DNA of 64,000 bases from Clostridiales bacterium (GTDB lineage Bacteria > Bacillota > Clostridia > Oscillospirales > Oscillospiraceae), in assembly GCA_004557735.1 (NCBI GenBank), contig SFFV01000001.1, positions 62,001 through 126,000 of the forward strand, written 5' to 3'. A program made the translations under genes and the position numbers. The notes beneath the pieces are model-generated. The model did not search any database. It saw only the letters and a program-made list of their open reading frames with translations, and was not told where the DNA came from. Within the stretch, counting starts at the first letter, position 1. Each line of letters begins with the position of its first letter. Positions 25,887 to 33,976 of this stretch are shown here, in pieces.

Positions 25887-26756
25887 ATGAAAAGGATTCG
25901 GAAACTAATTGAAAATTTTCGGCACATTTCGGACTACATGGGCCGGCGGCAGATCGCTACGATCGCCGCCGCAACGGCGTTCTGGTTTTTCCTTTCCATC
26001 GTGCCCATTGTCATTTTGTGCGTGTCCGTTCTGCCTTATACGTCCATCACCGAGGAGCAGCTCCTGGCAGTTGCCGCGCCCGTGCTGCCGGACTCGATGA
26101 AGCAGCTCATCCGCGTCATCGTCTCGGACGTTTACAGCAGCGGCGTCGGCGTTTTGAGCGTCTCCATCGTGGCGACGGTCTGGTCGTCCGCGATGGGGTT
26201 TGCCTCGCTCATACGCGGTCTGGAGGATATCTACGAGCAGCCGCGCCGCGCCGGATTTCTGATGCGCCGGGCCCGCGGCATCATCTATACGCTCGGGATG
26301 CTGCTCATGATGATCCTGTCGATCGTTCTCGGCGGCTTCGGCCGGCAGATCAAGGCGCTGGCGGAAAAATATCTGCCCGGCACACAGCCGTTCTTCTCGT
26401 TTCTGCTGCACTTCCGGTTCGTTGTTGTCATTGCCGTGCTGACGCTCTTCTTCGCCGCCATTTTCCGCTGGAGCACCGGGCTCCGCCCGCGTTTCGGCGA
26501 GGTTCTCCCCGGCGCGCTGACCGCCGCGGTCGGCTGGTCGATCTTTTCGTGGGCTTTTTCCACATGGGTCTCCGTCACAGGGAGCTACGGCACGTACGGC
26601 AGTCTTGTTACGGTCGTCGTTGTGATGCTCTGGCTCTATTACTGCCAGTATATCCTGCTTTTGAGCGCGTGCCTGAACCGCGCTCTGCCAAAGTTCCGCC
26701 GCCGCGGGGAACCGGAGCCGGGATCCGGATCCGGCCCGAAACCGGACAAAGAATAA
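25887..26756 (+). CDS. YihY/virulence factor BrkB family membrane protein
   Basis: 289 aa, six hydrophobic segments, with the family pattern (FFLSIVPIVILCVSVLPY near residue 35, WSSAMGFASLIRGLEDIYEQPRR, GSYGTYGSLVTVVVVMLWLYYCQYILLL). Often labelled ribonuclease BN, which is an old mis-assignment; real function is unknown, possibly an envelope transporter. No ribosome binding site fits before the ATG, consistent with a leaderless message. Monocistronic with a strong terminator. Confidence 0.9.
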   Translation: MKRIRKLIENFRHISDYMGRRQIATIAAATAFWFFLSIVPIVILCVSVLPYTSITEEQLLAVAAPVLPDSMKQLIRVIVSDVYSSGVGVLSVSIVATVWSSAMGFASLIRGLEDIYEQPRRAGFLMRRARGIIYTLGMLLMMILSIVLGGFGRQIKALAEKYLPGTQPFFSFLLHFRFVVVIAVLTLFFAAIFRWSTGLRPRFGEVLPGALTAAVGWSIFSWAFSTWVSVTGSYGTYGSLVTVVVVMLWLYYCQYILLLSACLNRALPKFRRRGEPEPGSGSGPKPDKE

Positions 26757-26764
26757 AAACGACG

Positions 26765-26808
26765 AAAAGATCCGTATGCTTTCAAACGAAGCATACGGAT
26801 CTTTTTTT
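26765..26808 (+). terminator. Terminator after YihY/BrkB gene
   Basis: A perfect 17-bp stem (26765-26781 with 26789-26805) ending in CTTTTTTTCT. It faces the convergent ABC exporter gene. Confidence 0.92.
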
Positions 26809-26818
26809 CTGCTGCGTT

Positions 26819-29146
26819 TTACCGCATCGCTCCGGACGCGCCGAGCCGGCCGGATATCCACGAAAGGAGCGCCGCAGCAAGGGCGGCGATGGCCGCTGTC
26901 TGCCACGGGAGCAAGAGCGCCGCGCCGCCGAGCGCGCCGGGCGCAAGAGAGATCGCCAGAGCGATCCCGGCGCCGATCACACCGCCGAAAAGTCCCAGCA
27001 GCAGGCTTTCCGCGCCGATCACGCTCTGCGGGGCCGAGAGACCCAGCGCGCGGAGCATCCGAAGCTCGCTCCGGCGCCCCGCCGCGGCCAGCGCCGAGAC
27101 GAGCGCGGAAAACGCCGCGGCGAGGACCGCCGCGAGAACCGTGCCGAGCCGGTCGGTCTTCGACGAGCTTTCCAGAAGCGAGAGTCCCGGCTGCACAAGA
27201 CCGGCGGCCGCATCGGTATAGACGACGGTTTCCGCATACCCGCGCAGCACCGCGCCGAGCGTTTCGCGCGCCGCGAAGCTGTCCGCATAGAGCCGCAGCT
27301 GCGTCACGGTCTGCGCCGCCTCCGCGCCGAATGCGCGCAGATTTCCCTCAAGCGAGCCGGATGAGATGCCGGAAGAGATGTACCGGGCAAAGGCGTTTTT
27401 CAGCGATTCGCCGGAGAGCGCGGCAATCGTCTGGAGAAGAGCGTCCTGCGCCCGCTCGGTTTCCACCGCCGTTCCGGTGAGCTCGGAGACCATGGCCGCC
27501 TGCTGCGCCGGCGTCTGTCCGACGGCGAAGCCGCGCAGCGCGGCGCGCTGTCCGGCCTCATCCTGCGCATATATCCCCTCGGTATCAAACGGCAGTCCGG
27601 TCAGAACGTCCGTATCGGGCAAGGCCGTCTGCGCTTTTACGATATCGCTGCCGAGCACGGTTTCCACCGTCCACGTCATAAGCTCCGGAAGATAGGCGGC
27701 GCCGCCGGTCAGGCTCTCGCCGGGAGCCTCCCCCGCCGGGCGCAGAATGCCGACAATGTTCAGCCGCTGTGAGGAGGCGATCTTTGCCGTAAGGTACGCC
27801 GCGTCTCCGCCCATATATCCCCAGGTGCCGTCCACATTGCGAACATACTCGTCTGTCGGCAGCAGCACGCGGAAGGAAAGGCGGAGAAGCTCTGTGTAGC
27901 TGATGTTTGCGTTCGTTTCCGGGTCAAGACCGAGCGACCGGAGGCAGCTCTCGTCCACCTTGCCCCGCGCGTCAAGCAGCACCGCCGCCTCGTCGTATCG
28001 CTCCGGCCAGCGGCCGGAAACAAGCGTATAGCGCATCTGCCGCAGATCCTCCCCTTCCGGGAGAAGGGTCCAGAGCGTGTCGTTCTCTTCGCTGTTGAGC
28101 GCTTCGGCTCCGGCGGCGGAGGCGTCGCCGCTGTAGATGCGCGGCGTGATGGCGTAGCGGCGCTGCACGGAGATCGTTCTCTCGTCCGTGTGGCCGTCGA
28201 GCCAGTCGCCAAGTGCGCCGAGATCGCCGGATGGGACGCTGGCGCTGTCCAGCGTCACCGGATAGGCCGAGAGTACCGCCGCTTCAGCGCTCTTTGCACT
28301 CTGCTCCCCGCCGGAAAACGCGGCAAACAAAAGGAGCCACAGCAGTACGGCGAGCATCGGTGCGAGCAGCCGCGGCAGAGCGCGGCTCCTTTTCTTTTTC
28401 AAATTGGCAAGCGCCATGCGCAGCCGGGCGCCGCCGCCCGCTCCGGCAACGGGCGGGAGCGGCGCGCCGGTCTCGGTGGCGTCGGCGTCCGTGTCGGAGG
28501 CGATCTGCCCGCCCTCCAGCGTTATGACGCGCGCATTTTCGCCGAACGGTTCGGCATTGCGCGCCGCGGCGATGACGAGCTGACCGGCGGACGCTTCGCC
28601 GAGGAGCGAGAGTACCGGCGCCGCGCTCTCCGCGCCGAGACCGTCTGCGGGCTCGTCCAGAAGCAGCACGCGGCTTTTGCGCGCGAGCGCGCAGGCGAGC
28701 GCGCCGAGACGCCGCTCCTCCCCGGAGAGGCGGTCCGGAAATATGTCCGCTGCGCTCTCAAGGCCGAGCAGCGCGAGCGCTTCCCGGGCGTTTTCCCGCG
28801 CGTCCCGGCGGGAGAAGCCCGCGAGCACCGCGGCTTGCTCCGCGTTTTCCGAAAGCGTGAGATCCGCAAAGAGAAGCGCTTCGTCCGCGGCGGCGCATTC
28901 GCGCCGCCACGCGCTGCGCCGGGACTCGCTCCAGCGCGCCGTGTTCTCGCCGCCGATGAATATCTCGCCGCGGGACGGTATCTCCGTCATGGCCAGAAGG
29001 CGCAGAAGCGCCGTTTTCCCGCTGCCGGACGCGCCGGTGAGCACCACGAGGCCGGTATCCGGCAGCGTGAGATTCAGGCAGCGCAGCGCATGCACGCTCT
29101 TTTTCCCGGCGGAGGATTCCAGCGCGGCGTTTTTCAGTTGGATCAT
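26819..29146 (-). CDS. Fused ABC ATPase-permease (MacB/FtsX-like), with degenerate ATPase motifs
   Basis: 775 aa. Residues 1 to ~220 form an ABC ATPase of the LolD/MacB type: Walker A GASGSGKT (38-45) and Walker B VLLLDEPADGL are intact, but the signature is LSGEE rather than LSGGQ, the Q-loop glutamine is not apparent (AAADEALLF) and the H-loop histidine is replaced (VIAAARNAE). Then a membrane segment (~300), a large extracytoplasmic domain (~320-640) and three C-terminal membrane segments (FtsX-like). Probably exports or senses an envelope substrate. Start chosen at 29146 (MIQLKN) by family N-terminus; the ATG at 29158 is possible. Confidence 0.85.
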   Translation of the reverse strand: MIQLKNAALESSAGKKSVHALRCLNLTLPDTGLVVLTGASGSGKTALLRLLAMTEIPSRGEIFIGGENTARWSESRRSAWRRECAAADEALLFADLTLSENAEQAAVLAGFSRRDARENAREALALLGLESAADIFPDRLSGEERRLGALACALARKSRVLLLDEPADGLGAESAAPVLSLLGEASAGQLVIAAARNAEPFGENARVITLEGGQIASDTDADATETGAPLPPVAGAGGGARLRMALANLKKKRSRALPRLLAPMLAVLLWLLLFAAFSGGEQSAKSAEAAVLSAYPVTLDSASVPSGDLGALGDWLDGHTDERTISVQRRYAITPRIYSGDASAAGAEALNSEENDTLWTLLPEGEDLRQMRYTLVSGRWPERYDEAAVLLDARGKVDESCLRSLGLDPETNANISYTELLRLSFRVLLPTDEYVRNVDGTWGYMGGDAAYLTAKIASSQRLNIVGILRPAGEAPGESLTGGAAYLPELMTWTVETVLGSDIVKAQTALPDTDVLTGLPFDTEGIYAQDEAGQRAALRGFAVGQTPAQQAAMVSELTGTAVETERAQDALLQTIAALSGESLKNAFARYISSGISSGSLEGNLRAFGAEAAQTVTQLRLYADSFAARETLGAVLRGYAETVVYTDAAAGLVQPGLSLLESSSKTDRLGTVLAAVLAAAFSALVSALAAAGRRSELRMLRALGLSAPQSVIGAESLLLGLFGGVIGAGIALAISLAPGALGGAALLLPWQTAAIAALAAALLSWISGRLGASGAMR

Positions 29147-29180
29147 AGAAAGGCCCATCCTTTCCCTTTTATACAGAACA

Positions 29181-29209
29181 ATTATACCTTTTGCATAAAG
29201 CACGGTCAA
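29181..29209 (-). promoter_or_regulatory. Promoter of the fused ABC exporter gene
   Basis: TTGACC at 29204-29209, 17-nt spacer, TATAAT at 29181-29186 on the minus strand, start near 29174. Confidence 0.85.
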
Positions 29210-29238
29210 GTCTCCGGTGCAATTCGTCAAAGTTGCGC

Positions 29239-29267
29239 TTGCAATTTCGTTTTCCGCGCGGTATGAT
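29239..29267 (+). promoter_or_regulatory. Promoter of the TPP riboswitch-thiT transcript
   Basis: TTGCAA at 29239-29244, 17-nt spacer, TATGAT at 29262-29267. Start near 29274, at the 5' edge of the riboswitch. Confidence 0.75.
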
Positions 29268-29275
29268 GTTTTTAC

Positions 29276-29376
29276 AGAACAGGGGTGCTGGGTCTTCCCG
29301 GCTGAGACGGCGTGAATCGAAGCGCCGGTACCCTTTAACCTGATCCGGGTAATGCCGGCGGAGGGAGTGCCTATTC
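29276..29376 (+). ncRNA. TPP riboswitch (THI element)
   Basis: The conserved aptamer blocks are present in order: GGGGTGC at 29282, GGCTGAGAC at 29300-29308, ACCCTTTAACCTGATCCGGG and AATGCCGGCGGAGGGAG. It controls thiT: TPP binding should favour the terminator at 29390-29424 and switch the thiamine uptake gene off. Confidence 0.95.
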
Positions 29377-29389
29377 GGTATTTGTTCTT

Positions 29390-29424
29390 CAGCCACGTCC
29401 GGGATCGGGTGGCTGATTTTTTTA
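29390..29424 (+). terminator. Riboswitch expression-platform terminator
   Basis: CAGCCAC (29390-29396) pairs with GTGGCTG (29409-29415), followed by ATTTTTTTATT. It precedes the thiT ribosome binding site, so regulation is by transcription termination. Confidence 0.85.
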
Positions 29425-29439
29425 TTGGAGGGCTTTTTT

Positions 29440-29976
29440 ATGAAAAGCAAACAGACCACCCGCATACTTTGCGAGGGAGCGATCATGGTCGCCATGGCGG
29501 TTGTGCTCAACTTCCTCAAGTTCGATCTGTTCGCGCAGGGCGGATCGATGAACCTGCTCTTCATTCCTCTGATGGTGTTCGCGCTGCGGCGCGGCCCGGT
29601 CTGGGGCATGGGCGCGGGTCTTGTTTTCGGCGTTCTCAAGGCCGTCATCGGCGGCGGCATCGCTTACGGCTGGCAGTCGCTCCTGCTCGACTACGCGCTG
29701 GCCTATGCGCTTACCGGTCTCGCCGGTCTTACGCCGAAGAAGCCGGTGCTCGGCACCGTCATCGGCGCGCTCGGCGCGCTTGCCTCCTTCGTCCTCAGCG
29801 GCGTGATCGTCTGGGGCATGTACATGCCGGATGTGTTCCTCGGCATGGCAATGAAGAACGTGTGGGTCTACTCGTTCATTTATAACTTCATCTACACCGC
29901 CTTCAACTGGCTCATCGCGGCGATCGTCATCTATTTCCTTTCCAAAAAGACGAAGCTCCTTCAGCCGGAAAAATAA
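29440..29976 (+). CDS. thiT: Thiamine ECF transporter S component ThiT
   Basis: 178 aa, six membrane segments, the substrate-binding subunit of an energy-coupling-factor vitamin importer that works with a shared EcfAA'T module. The conserved arginine-containing LRRGPVWG loop, the GGIAYGWQSLLLDYALAY helix and the GVIVWGMYMPDVF region match ThiT. The start at 29440 follows GGAGG. An upstream TPP riboswitch confirms thiamine specificity. Confidence 0.95.
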   Translation: MKSKQTTRILCEGAIMVAMAVVLNFLKFDLFAQGGSMNLLFIPLMVFALRRGPVWGMGAGLVFGVLKAVIGGGIAYGWQSLLLDYALAYALTGLAGLTPKKPVLGTVIGALGALASFVLSGVIVWGMYMPDVFLGMAMKNVWVYSFIYNFIYTAFNWLIAAIVIYFLSKKTKLLQPEK

Positions 29977-30006
29977 TTCATACACATCTCTTCTTTTTTT
30001 CTGCGG

Positions 30007-30041
30007 CCGCCCCTCCGAAAGAACCGGAGGGGCGGTTTTTT
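30007..30041 (+). terminator. Terminator after thiT
   Basis: An 11-bp G+C stem (30007-30017 with 30025-30035) followed by TTTTTTCG. Confidence 0.9.
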
Positions 30042-30086
30042 CGTCTGTATTTGTAGAAGTCGTTTATGAATTATGGATTAAGGAAC

Positions 30087-30116
30087 TTGTCAAAAGACGG
30101 CTTTCTGGTGTATACT
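30087..30116 (+). promoter_or_regulatory. Promoter of the glycosidase-glycosyltransferase gene set
   Basis: TTGTCA at 30087-30092, 18-nt spacer, TATACT at 30111-30116, followed by GAGGA and the ATG at 30158. Confidence 0.7.
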
Positions 30117-30157
30117 AATCTGGTATCTTTATTACTGTTGAGAGCGAGGATAAAACC

Positions 30158-31234
30158 ATGCGTGAACGCAGCGCAGCCGGCGGGATTTTCCGCGTCATAG
30201 GACGCATTCTGTTGATCCTGCTGGTCACCATACTGCTGTTTGCCGTTTTCCTGCTGGGCGTGATGGGCGTGCTGATCCACGGCCCTTCGGCTGAAGCAGA
30301 ACGGCTTTTCGTGCTGTCCGCCAATGAGACGAGCGCGCTGAAATTCCTGCCGCATATCTATCTCTCCGATGCGCAGGTGGACGCGATTCTGCATCCGGTC
30401 AGCGCCTCTGCGGACGATGAGACCGTGCCGGACGACGGTTTTGTCGAGCTGCCCTACGAGGACGGCCGCGCAGTCGAGGAGGAAAACCCCAATGCCGGTC
30501 AGGTCGTCGTAGTGGAGCCGTCGGACAGCACTGCGCAGAGCGGCGAGTGGCTCGAAGTCGTGGACATCAAGGGCTCGACTTTCAAAGGAAAGCTCATGAT
30601 CATCCGCGATCCCTCGAAAGTCGTCGTCGGTACGCTGGACGCTTACGGCGCGAACTACCACGGACTGTATCTTTACGAGTTTATCGAAAAGTACAACGCC
30701 ATCGGCGGTACGAATGCCGGCGGCTTCTACGATCCGGGCGGAGGCGGCAACGGCGGCATTCCCGACGGTCTCGTCATGCGCGATGGCGCCATCGCCTACG
30801 GCAACCCCGGCACATGGTATCTCAACGTTGTCGGCTTTGACGCCAACAATATCCTCCATGTCGGCGATATGTCCGGCCAGCAGGCGCTCGATCTCGGGCT
30901 GATGAGCGCAGTCAGTTTCACCCCCGGTCCGGTGCTCGTGAAGGACGGCGAGCTGCAGACCAATCTCGGCGGCGGCATGAACCCGCGCACATGCATCGGC
31001 CAATGCTCGGACGGGACCATTCTCCTGATGGTCATCGAGGGCCGCAAGCCCGACAGCATGGGCGCGACATACGACGATATTGCCAGGATCATGTATGACC
31101 GCGGCGCCGTCAACGCCGCCAATCTGGACGGCGGCTCGTCCTCGCTCATGTACTACAACGGCGAGCAGATCACCCGCGGCTCGAACATCATCGGCATGCG
31201 CCAGATGTCCACCGCCATTCTCGTTTTGAATTGA
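30158..31234 (+). CDS. Membrane-anchored phosphodiester glycosidase-domain (NAGPA) protein
   Basis: 358 aa. One N-terminal membrane segment (about residues 12-40), an acidic linker, and an extracytoplasmic NAGPA domain (~150-358) with family signatures AIGGTNAGGFYDPGG, ISFTPGPVLVKDG-like strands and the C-terminal NLDGGSSS motif. NAGPA-family domains remove GlcNAc from GlcNAc-1-phosphodiesters, and bacterial members are linked to exopolysaccharide or teichoic-type glycans. First of four closely spaced genes, so probably modifies a cell-surface glycan. Confidence 0.88.
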   Translation: MRERSAAGGIFRVIGRILLILLVTILLFAVFLLGVMGVLIHGPSAEAERLFVLSANETSALKFLPHIYLSDAQVDAILHPVSASADDETVPDDGFVELPYEDGRAVEEENPNAGQVVVVEPSDSTAQSGEWLEVVDIKGSTFKGKLMIIRDPSKVVVGTLDAYGANYHGLYLYEFIEKYNAIGGTNAGGFYDPGGGGNGGIPDGLVMRDGAIAYGNPGTWYLNVVGFDANNILHVGDMSGQQALDLGLMSAVSFTPGPVLVKDGELQTNLGGGMNPRTCIGQCSDGTILLMVIEGRKPDSMGATYDDIARIMYDRGAVNAANLDGGSSSLMYYNGEQITRGSNIIGMRQMSTAILVLN

Positions 31235-31243
31235 GGGCAGCGT

Positions 31244-32797
31244 ATGGGAAAGCATGAAAAACCTGTATCCGGCGTGAGCCGGAAGAGCGAAGCGCGTCTG
31301 CCGCGCGCCGAGCGCACTCCCTCCGTCCGCGAGGAGGAGCTGCTTTTTGATATCCCGGAGACGGCCGAGCGCGTGATCACTCCCGCGCCGGAGACACTGC
31401 CGGAAGAGACCGCGCCGTTTTCGGACGAGCTGCCGGAAGAGGCTGCCGCGCCCGTTCCGGAGGAGAGCTTTGAAGCGCCCGCCCCCATCCGGAGGGCGGC
31501 GTCCCCGGCGCGGAAGGAAGCCCCGGCGCGCCGCGAACGCGCCGTTCGTGAAGAAAAGCCCGTGCGCCGGGAACGCTCCGCGAACGAAGAAGCCCCCGCG
31601 CGTCCCGCCCGCAGGGAGCCGCCCGCGCGCCGCGGGCAGTCCGCGCCGGAGGATGATATCGCCCCGGAAAAGAGAAAGAAAAAGAACAGCTTCCGCAAGG
31701 GACTGCTGACGTATGTCCTTGTCGTTGCGGTGATCTTCCTTGCCGCGCTCATCGTGCTTTGGATCGCGCTTGCGCGATTCCAGAAGAACAAGGACGCCGA
31801 AAACGCCGCCGAAGCCGAGCAGAACGCCATCGTATTGCAGGAAAAGCAGCACGCCGAGGCCGTGCGTCAGGCGCCGCAGCGCGCGTTTGAAGCGTGGCTC
31901 GCCTCGTATACCGCCGACGACTGGACGAATCTCTGGTATGAGAAGCGTCCGGAGAACATCGACGGCCGCGACCGCGTGCGCGCCTATATGGAAGAGCGCT
32001 TCGGCGGCAGCAGCGTGCAGGCGTTCCGCTCTCTGGACTATACCGACGAAGCGCCCGCCTATGTTCTCAAAGACGGCGACGAAGCGCTTGCCCGCATCAC
32101 GCTCTCCGGCAGCGACGTAAACTGGACGGTATCCAACGTGGAGCTTGAGCTGGAGGGGACGAAGTCCGCCTCGGTCGAGGTCGCCGTCGGCAGCAAGGTG
32201 TTCTGCAACGGCATCGAGCTTGGCAGCGAGTACGCCGGGGAAACGCAGAACAACTTCTCCTATGAGCCGCTCAAGGATAAGCTCATCAACCCCGTTTCGT
32301 GGACGACGTACAAGGTGGACGGACTCCTGATCGATCCGGAGCTGACCGCCGAGCCGCCCGAGGGGTGCAGCGTCACAAAGACCGCCGAGGGCGATTTCAT
32401 GCTCTGTCTTGACGGGGCGGATGCCGAAAAATACACCACGCGCGCGGTGAGCTTTGTGAAGGCGTATCTCAACTACTATATGAACGGCTACAACGGTACA
32501 TGGGGCAACCTGTACGCCGCGCTCGCCTATCTCACACCCGGCACGCAGGCCTACACCGATCTGCAGGACACTTACAACGGCGTTGTATGGAACACGGCCT
32601 ACGGCAACATCGATGTTTCCGACACCACCGCATCGGGCGTTGTGATCTGGGCGGATAACTGCTACAGCGTGGATGTGACCTATGATGCCAACTGCACGCA
32701 CAACGGCCAGGCCATCGACTATGCCGACGCCACCATGCGTATCTATTTCCTGCAGACCGACGCCGGTTTTGTCATCAGCAACTACGAAACTCTCTGA
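31244..32797 (+). CDS. Unknown membrane-anchored protein with long charged cytoplasmic tail
   Basis: 517 aa, not recognised. Residues 1 to ~150 are low complexity, rich in Pro, Glu, Arg and Ala, and likely disordered in the cytoplasm, followed by a basic stop-transfer cluster (EKRKKKNSFRK), one membrane helix (~153-178) and a short Gln/Glu-rich helical stalk. The outside part has an NTF2-like start (FEAWLASYTADDWTNLWYEKRPE) and an aromatic C-terminal domain that looks like a second NTF2-like unit (AVSFVKAYLNYYMNGY). It starts 10 nt after the glycosidase stop, so the two are coupled; a scaffold or regulator of surface glycan assembly is a guess. Confidence 0.82.
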   Translation: MGKHEKPVSGVSRKSEARLPRAERTPSVREEELLFDIPETAERVITPAPETLPEETAPFSDELPEEAAAPVPEESFEAPAPIRRAASPARKEAPARRERAVREEKPVRRERSANEEAPARPARREPPARRGQSAPEDDIAPEKRKKKNSFRKGLLTYVLVVAVIFLAALIVLWIALARFQKNKDAENAAEAEQNAIVLQEKQHAEAVRQAPQRAFEAWLASYTADDWTNLWYEKRPENIDGRDRVRAYMEERFGGSSVQAFRSLDYTDEAPAYVLKDGDEALARITLSGSDVNWTVSNVELELEGTKSASVEVAVGSKVFCNGIELGSEYAGETQNNFSYEPLKDKLINPVSWTTYKVDGLLIDPELTAEPPEGCSVTKTAEGDFMLCLDGADAEKYTTRAVSFVKAYLNYYMNGYNGTWGNLYAALAYLTPGTQAYTDLQDTYNGVVWNTAYGNIDVSDTTASGVVIWADNCYSVDVTYDANCTHNGQAIDYADATMRIYFLQTDAGFVISNYETL

Positions 32798-32818
32798 TAA
32801 AGGCAGGATACAAGCGAA

Positions 32819-33526
32819 ATGAAAGTTACCGCTGTCGTCCCCTCCTATGAGCCGGACGAAAAGCTCATTCAGGTCGTAGACGGTCTGCTTGCTGCGGGCT
32901 TTGACGATATTGTTGTCGTCAACGACGGCAGCCACGAAGGGCATCTCCAGCCCTTCGCGGAAGCCGCCTCCCGCCCGGGCGTCACCGTGCTGACGCATGA
33001 GGTGAACCGCGGCAAGGGCCGCGCCATGAAAACGGCGTTTGCCTGGTGCGTGGAAAACCGCCCGGACATCGACGGCGTCGTTGTCGTGGACGGCGACAAC
33101 CAGCACCGTCCCAAGGACGCCATGGCCGTTGCCGAGGCGATGTGCCGCGAGCCGGACAAGCTCTGGCTCGGCGTGCGGGATTTCTCACTCAAACAGGTCC
33201 CGCTGCGCAGCAAGCTCGGCAACAAGATCACGCGCAGCTTTATGAAGCTCGCCTGCGGCGTCGGCGTGACCGACACGCAGACGGGACTGCGCGCCATCGC
33301 CCGCCGCCATCTGCCGCTGATGTGCTCTATTGGCGGCGAGCGGTACGAATACGAAACGCAGATGCTCCTCTCGCTCAAGGGCGCGGGACTCGGTGTCGGC
33401 GAGGTCGTGATCGATACCGTGTACATCGACGAGAACCAGACCAGCCACTTCAACACTGTGAAGGACTCCTGGCGGATCTACAGACTCATTTTCCGTCACA
33501 TTTTCCACGGGGATAAAAAGGAGTAA
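32819..33526 (+). CDS. Family 2 glycosyltransferase (DPM1/GtrB-like)
   Basis: 235 aa GT-A fold, no membrane segments. N-terminal VVPSYEPDEKL nucleotide-sugar strand, VVNDGS, metal-binding VVVVDGDNQHRP (DxD-like), and a GLRAIARRHLP acceptor region. Similar to dolichol-phosphate mannosyl/glucosyltransferases that load a sugar on a polyprenyl phosphate. The GtrA-family protein encoded 8 nt downstream is the usual membrane partner and may flip the lipid-linked sugar. Confidence 0.93.
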   Translation: MKVTAVVPSYEPDEKLIQVVDGLLAAGFDDIVVVNDGSHEGHLQPFAEAASRPGVTVLTHEVNRGKGRAMKTAFAWCVENRPDIDGVVVVDGDNQHRPKDAMAVAEAMCREPDKLWLGVRDFSLKQVPLRSKLGNKITRSFMKLACGVGVTDTQTGLRAIARRHLPLMCSIGGERYEYETQMLLSLKGAGLGVGEVVIDTVYIDENQTSHFNTVKDSWRIYRLIFRHIFHGDKKE

Positions 33527-33533
33527 AGCCGCT

Positions 33534-33941
33534 TTGAAATCGTTTCTCCGCTTTTCCGGCAGCAGCGCCGTGTGCTTCCTGCTGGATTATGGGCTTTTTA
33601 CGCTGCTCAACTCCGTGCTTCTCATTTCCCTGCCGGACGGCGCGCGGGAGCTGTGCGCGACGTACGGCGCGCGCGTCGTTTCCGCCGCGACCAACTTTCT
33701 CCTCAACCGCCTGCTTGTGTTCCATGACAAGAACGCGGCGGGGCGCTCGATCTGGCGGTATGCCGTGCTGGCCGTTGTGCAGGCGGGCCTCTCCGCGGTG
33801 CTTGTTTCGGTATTGCAGGATCTCACGCACGCGACGAACCTGCTGGAAACGGTCATCAAGCTCCCGGTGGATGGCGCGCTCTTTCTCGCAAGCTACCAGA
33901 TCCAGAAGCGATGGGTTTTCCGGAAGGACAAGGACGTATAA
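33534..33941 (+). CDS. GtrA-family membrane protein
   Basis: 135 aa with four membrane helices, typical of GtrA (CFLLDYGLFTLLN, FLLNRLLVFHDK, KRWVFRKDKDV at the end). GtrA proteins partner a GT2 enzyme and are proposed to flip polyprenyl-phosphate sugars. The start is a TTG at 33534 set by AAAGGAG overlapping the end of the glycosyltransferase gene; no ATG is available in frame nearby. Confidence 0.9.
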   Translation: MKSFLRFSGSSAVCFLLDYGLFTLLNSVLLISLPDGARELCATYGARVVSAATNFLLNRLLVFHDKNAAGRSIWRYAVLAVVQAGLSAVLVSVLQDLTHATNLLETVIKLPVDGALFLASYQIQKRWVFRKDKDV

Positions 33942-33976
33942 AAATTCCGTATGTCAGCGACATACGGAATTTTTTA
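33941..33976. terminator. Bidirectional terminator
   Basis: A perfect 15-bp stem (33941-33955 with 33959-33973), 3-nt loop, A-run before and T-run after. It separates gtrA from the convergent catabolic operon and begins on the gtrA stop codon. Confidence 0.9.

Noticed and set aside
30071..33106. Open frame of 1011 codons on the minus strand opposite the glycan genes
   Set aside because: Antisense shadow; no motif, runs through the plus-strand promoter and several real genes.
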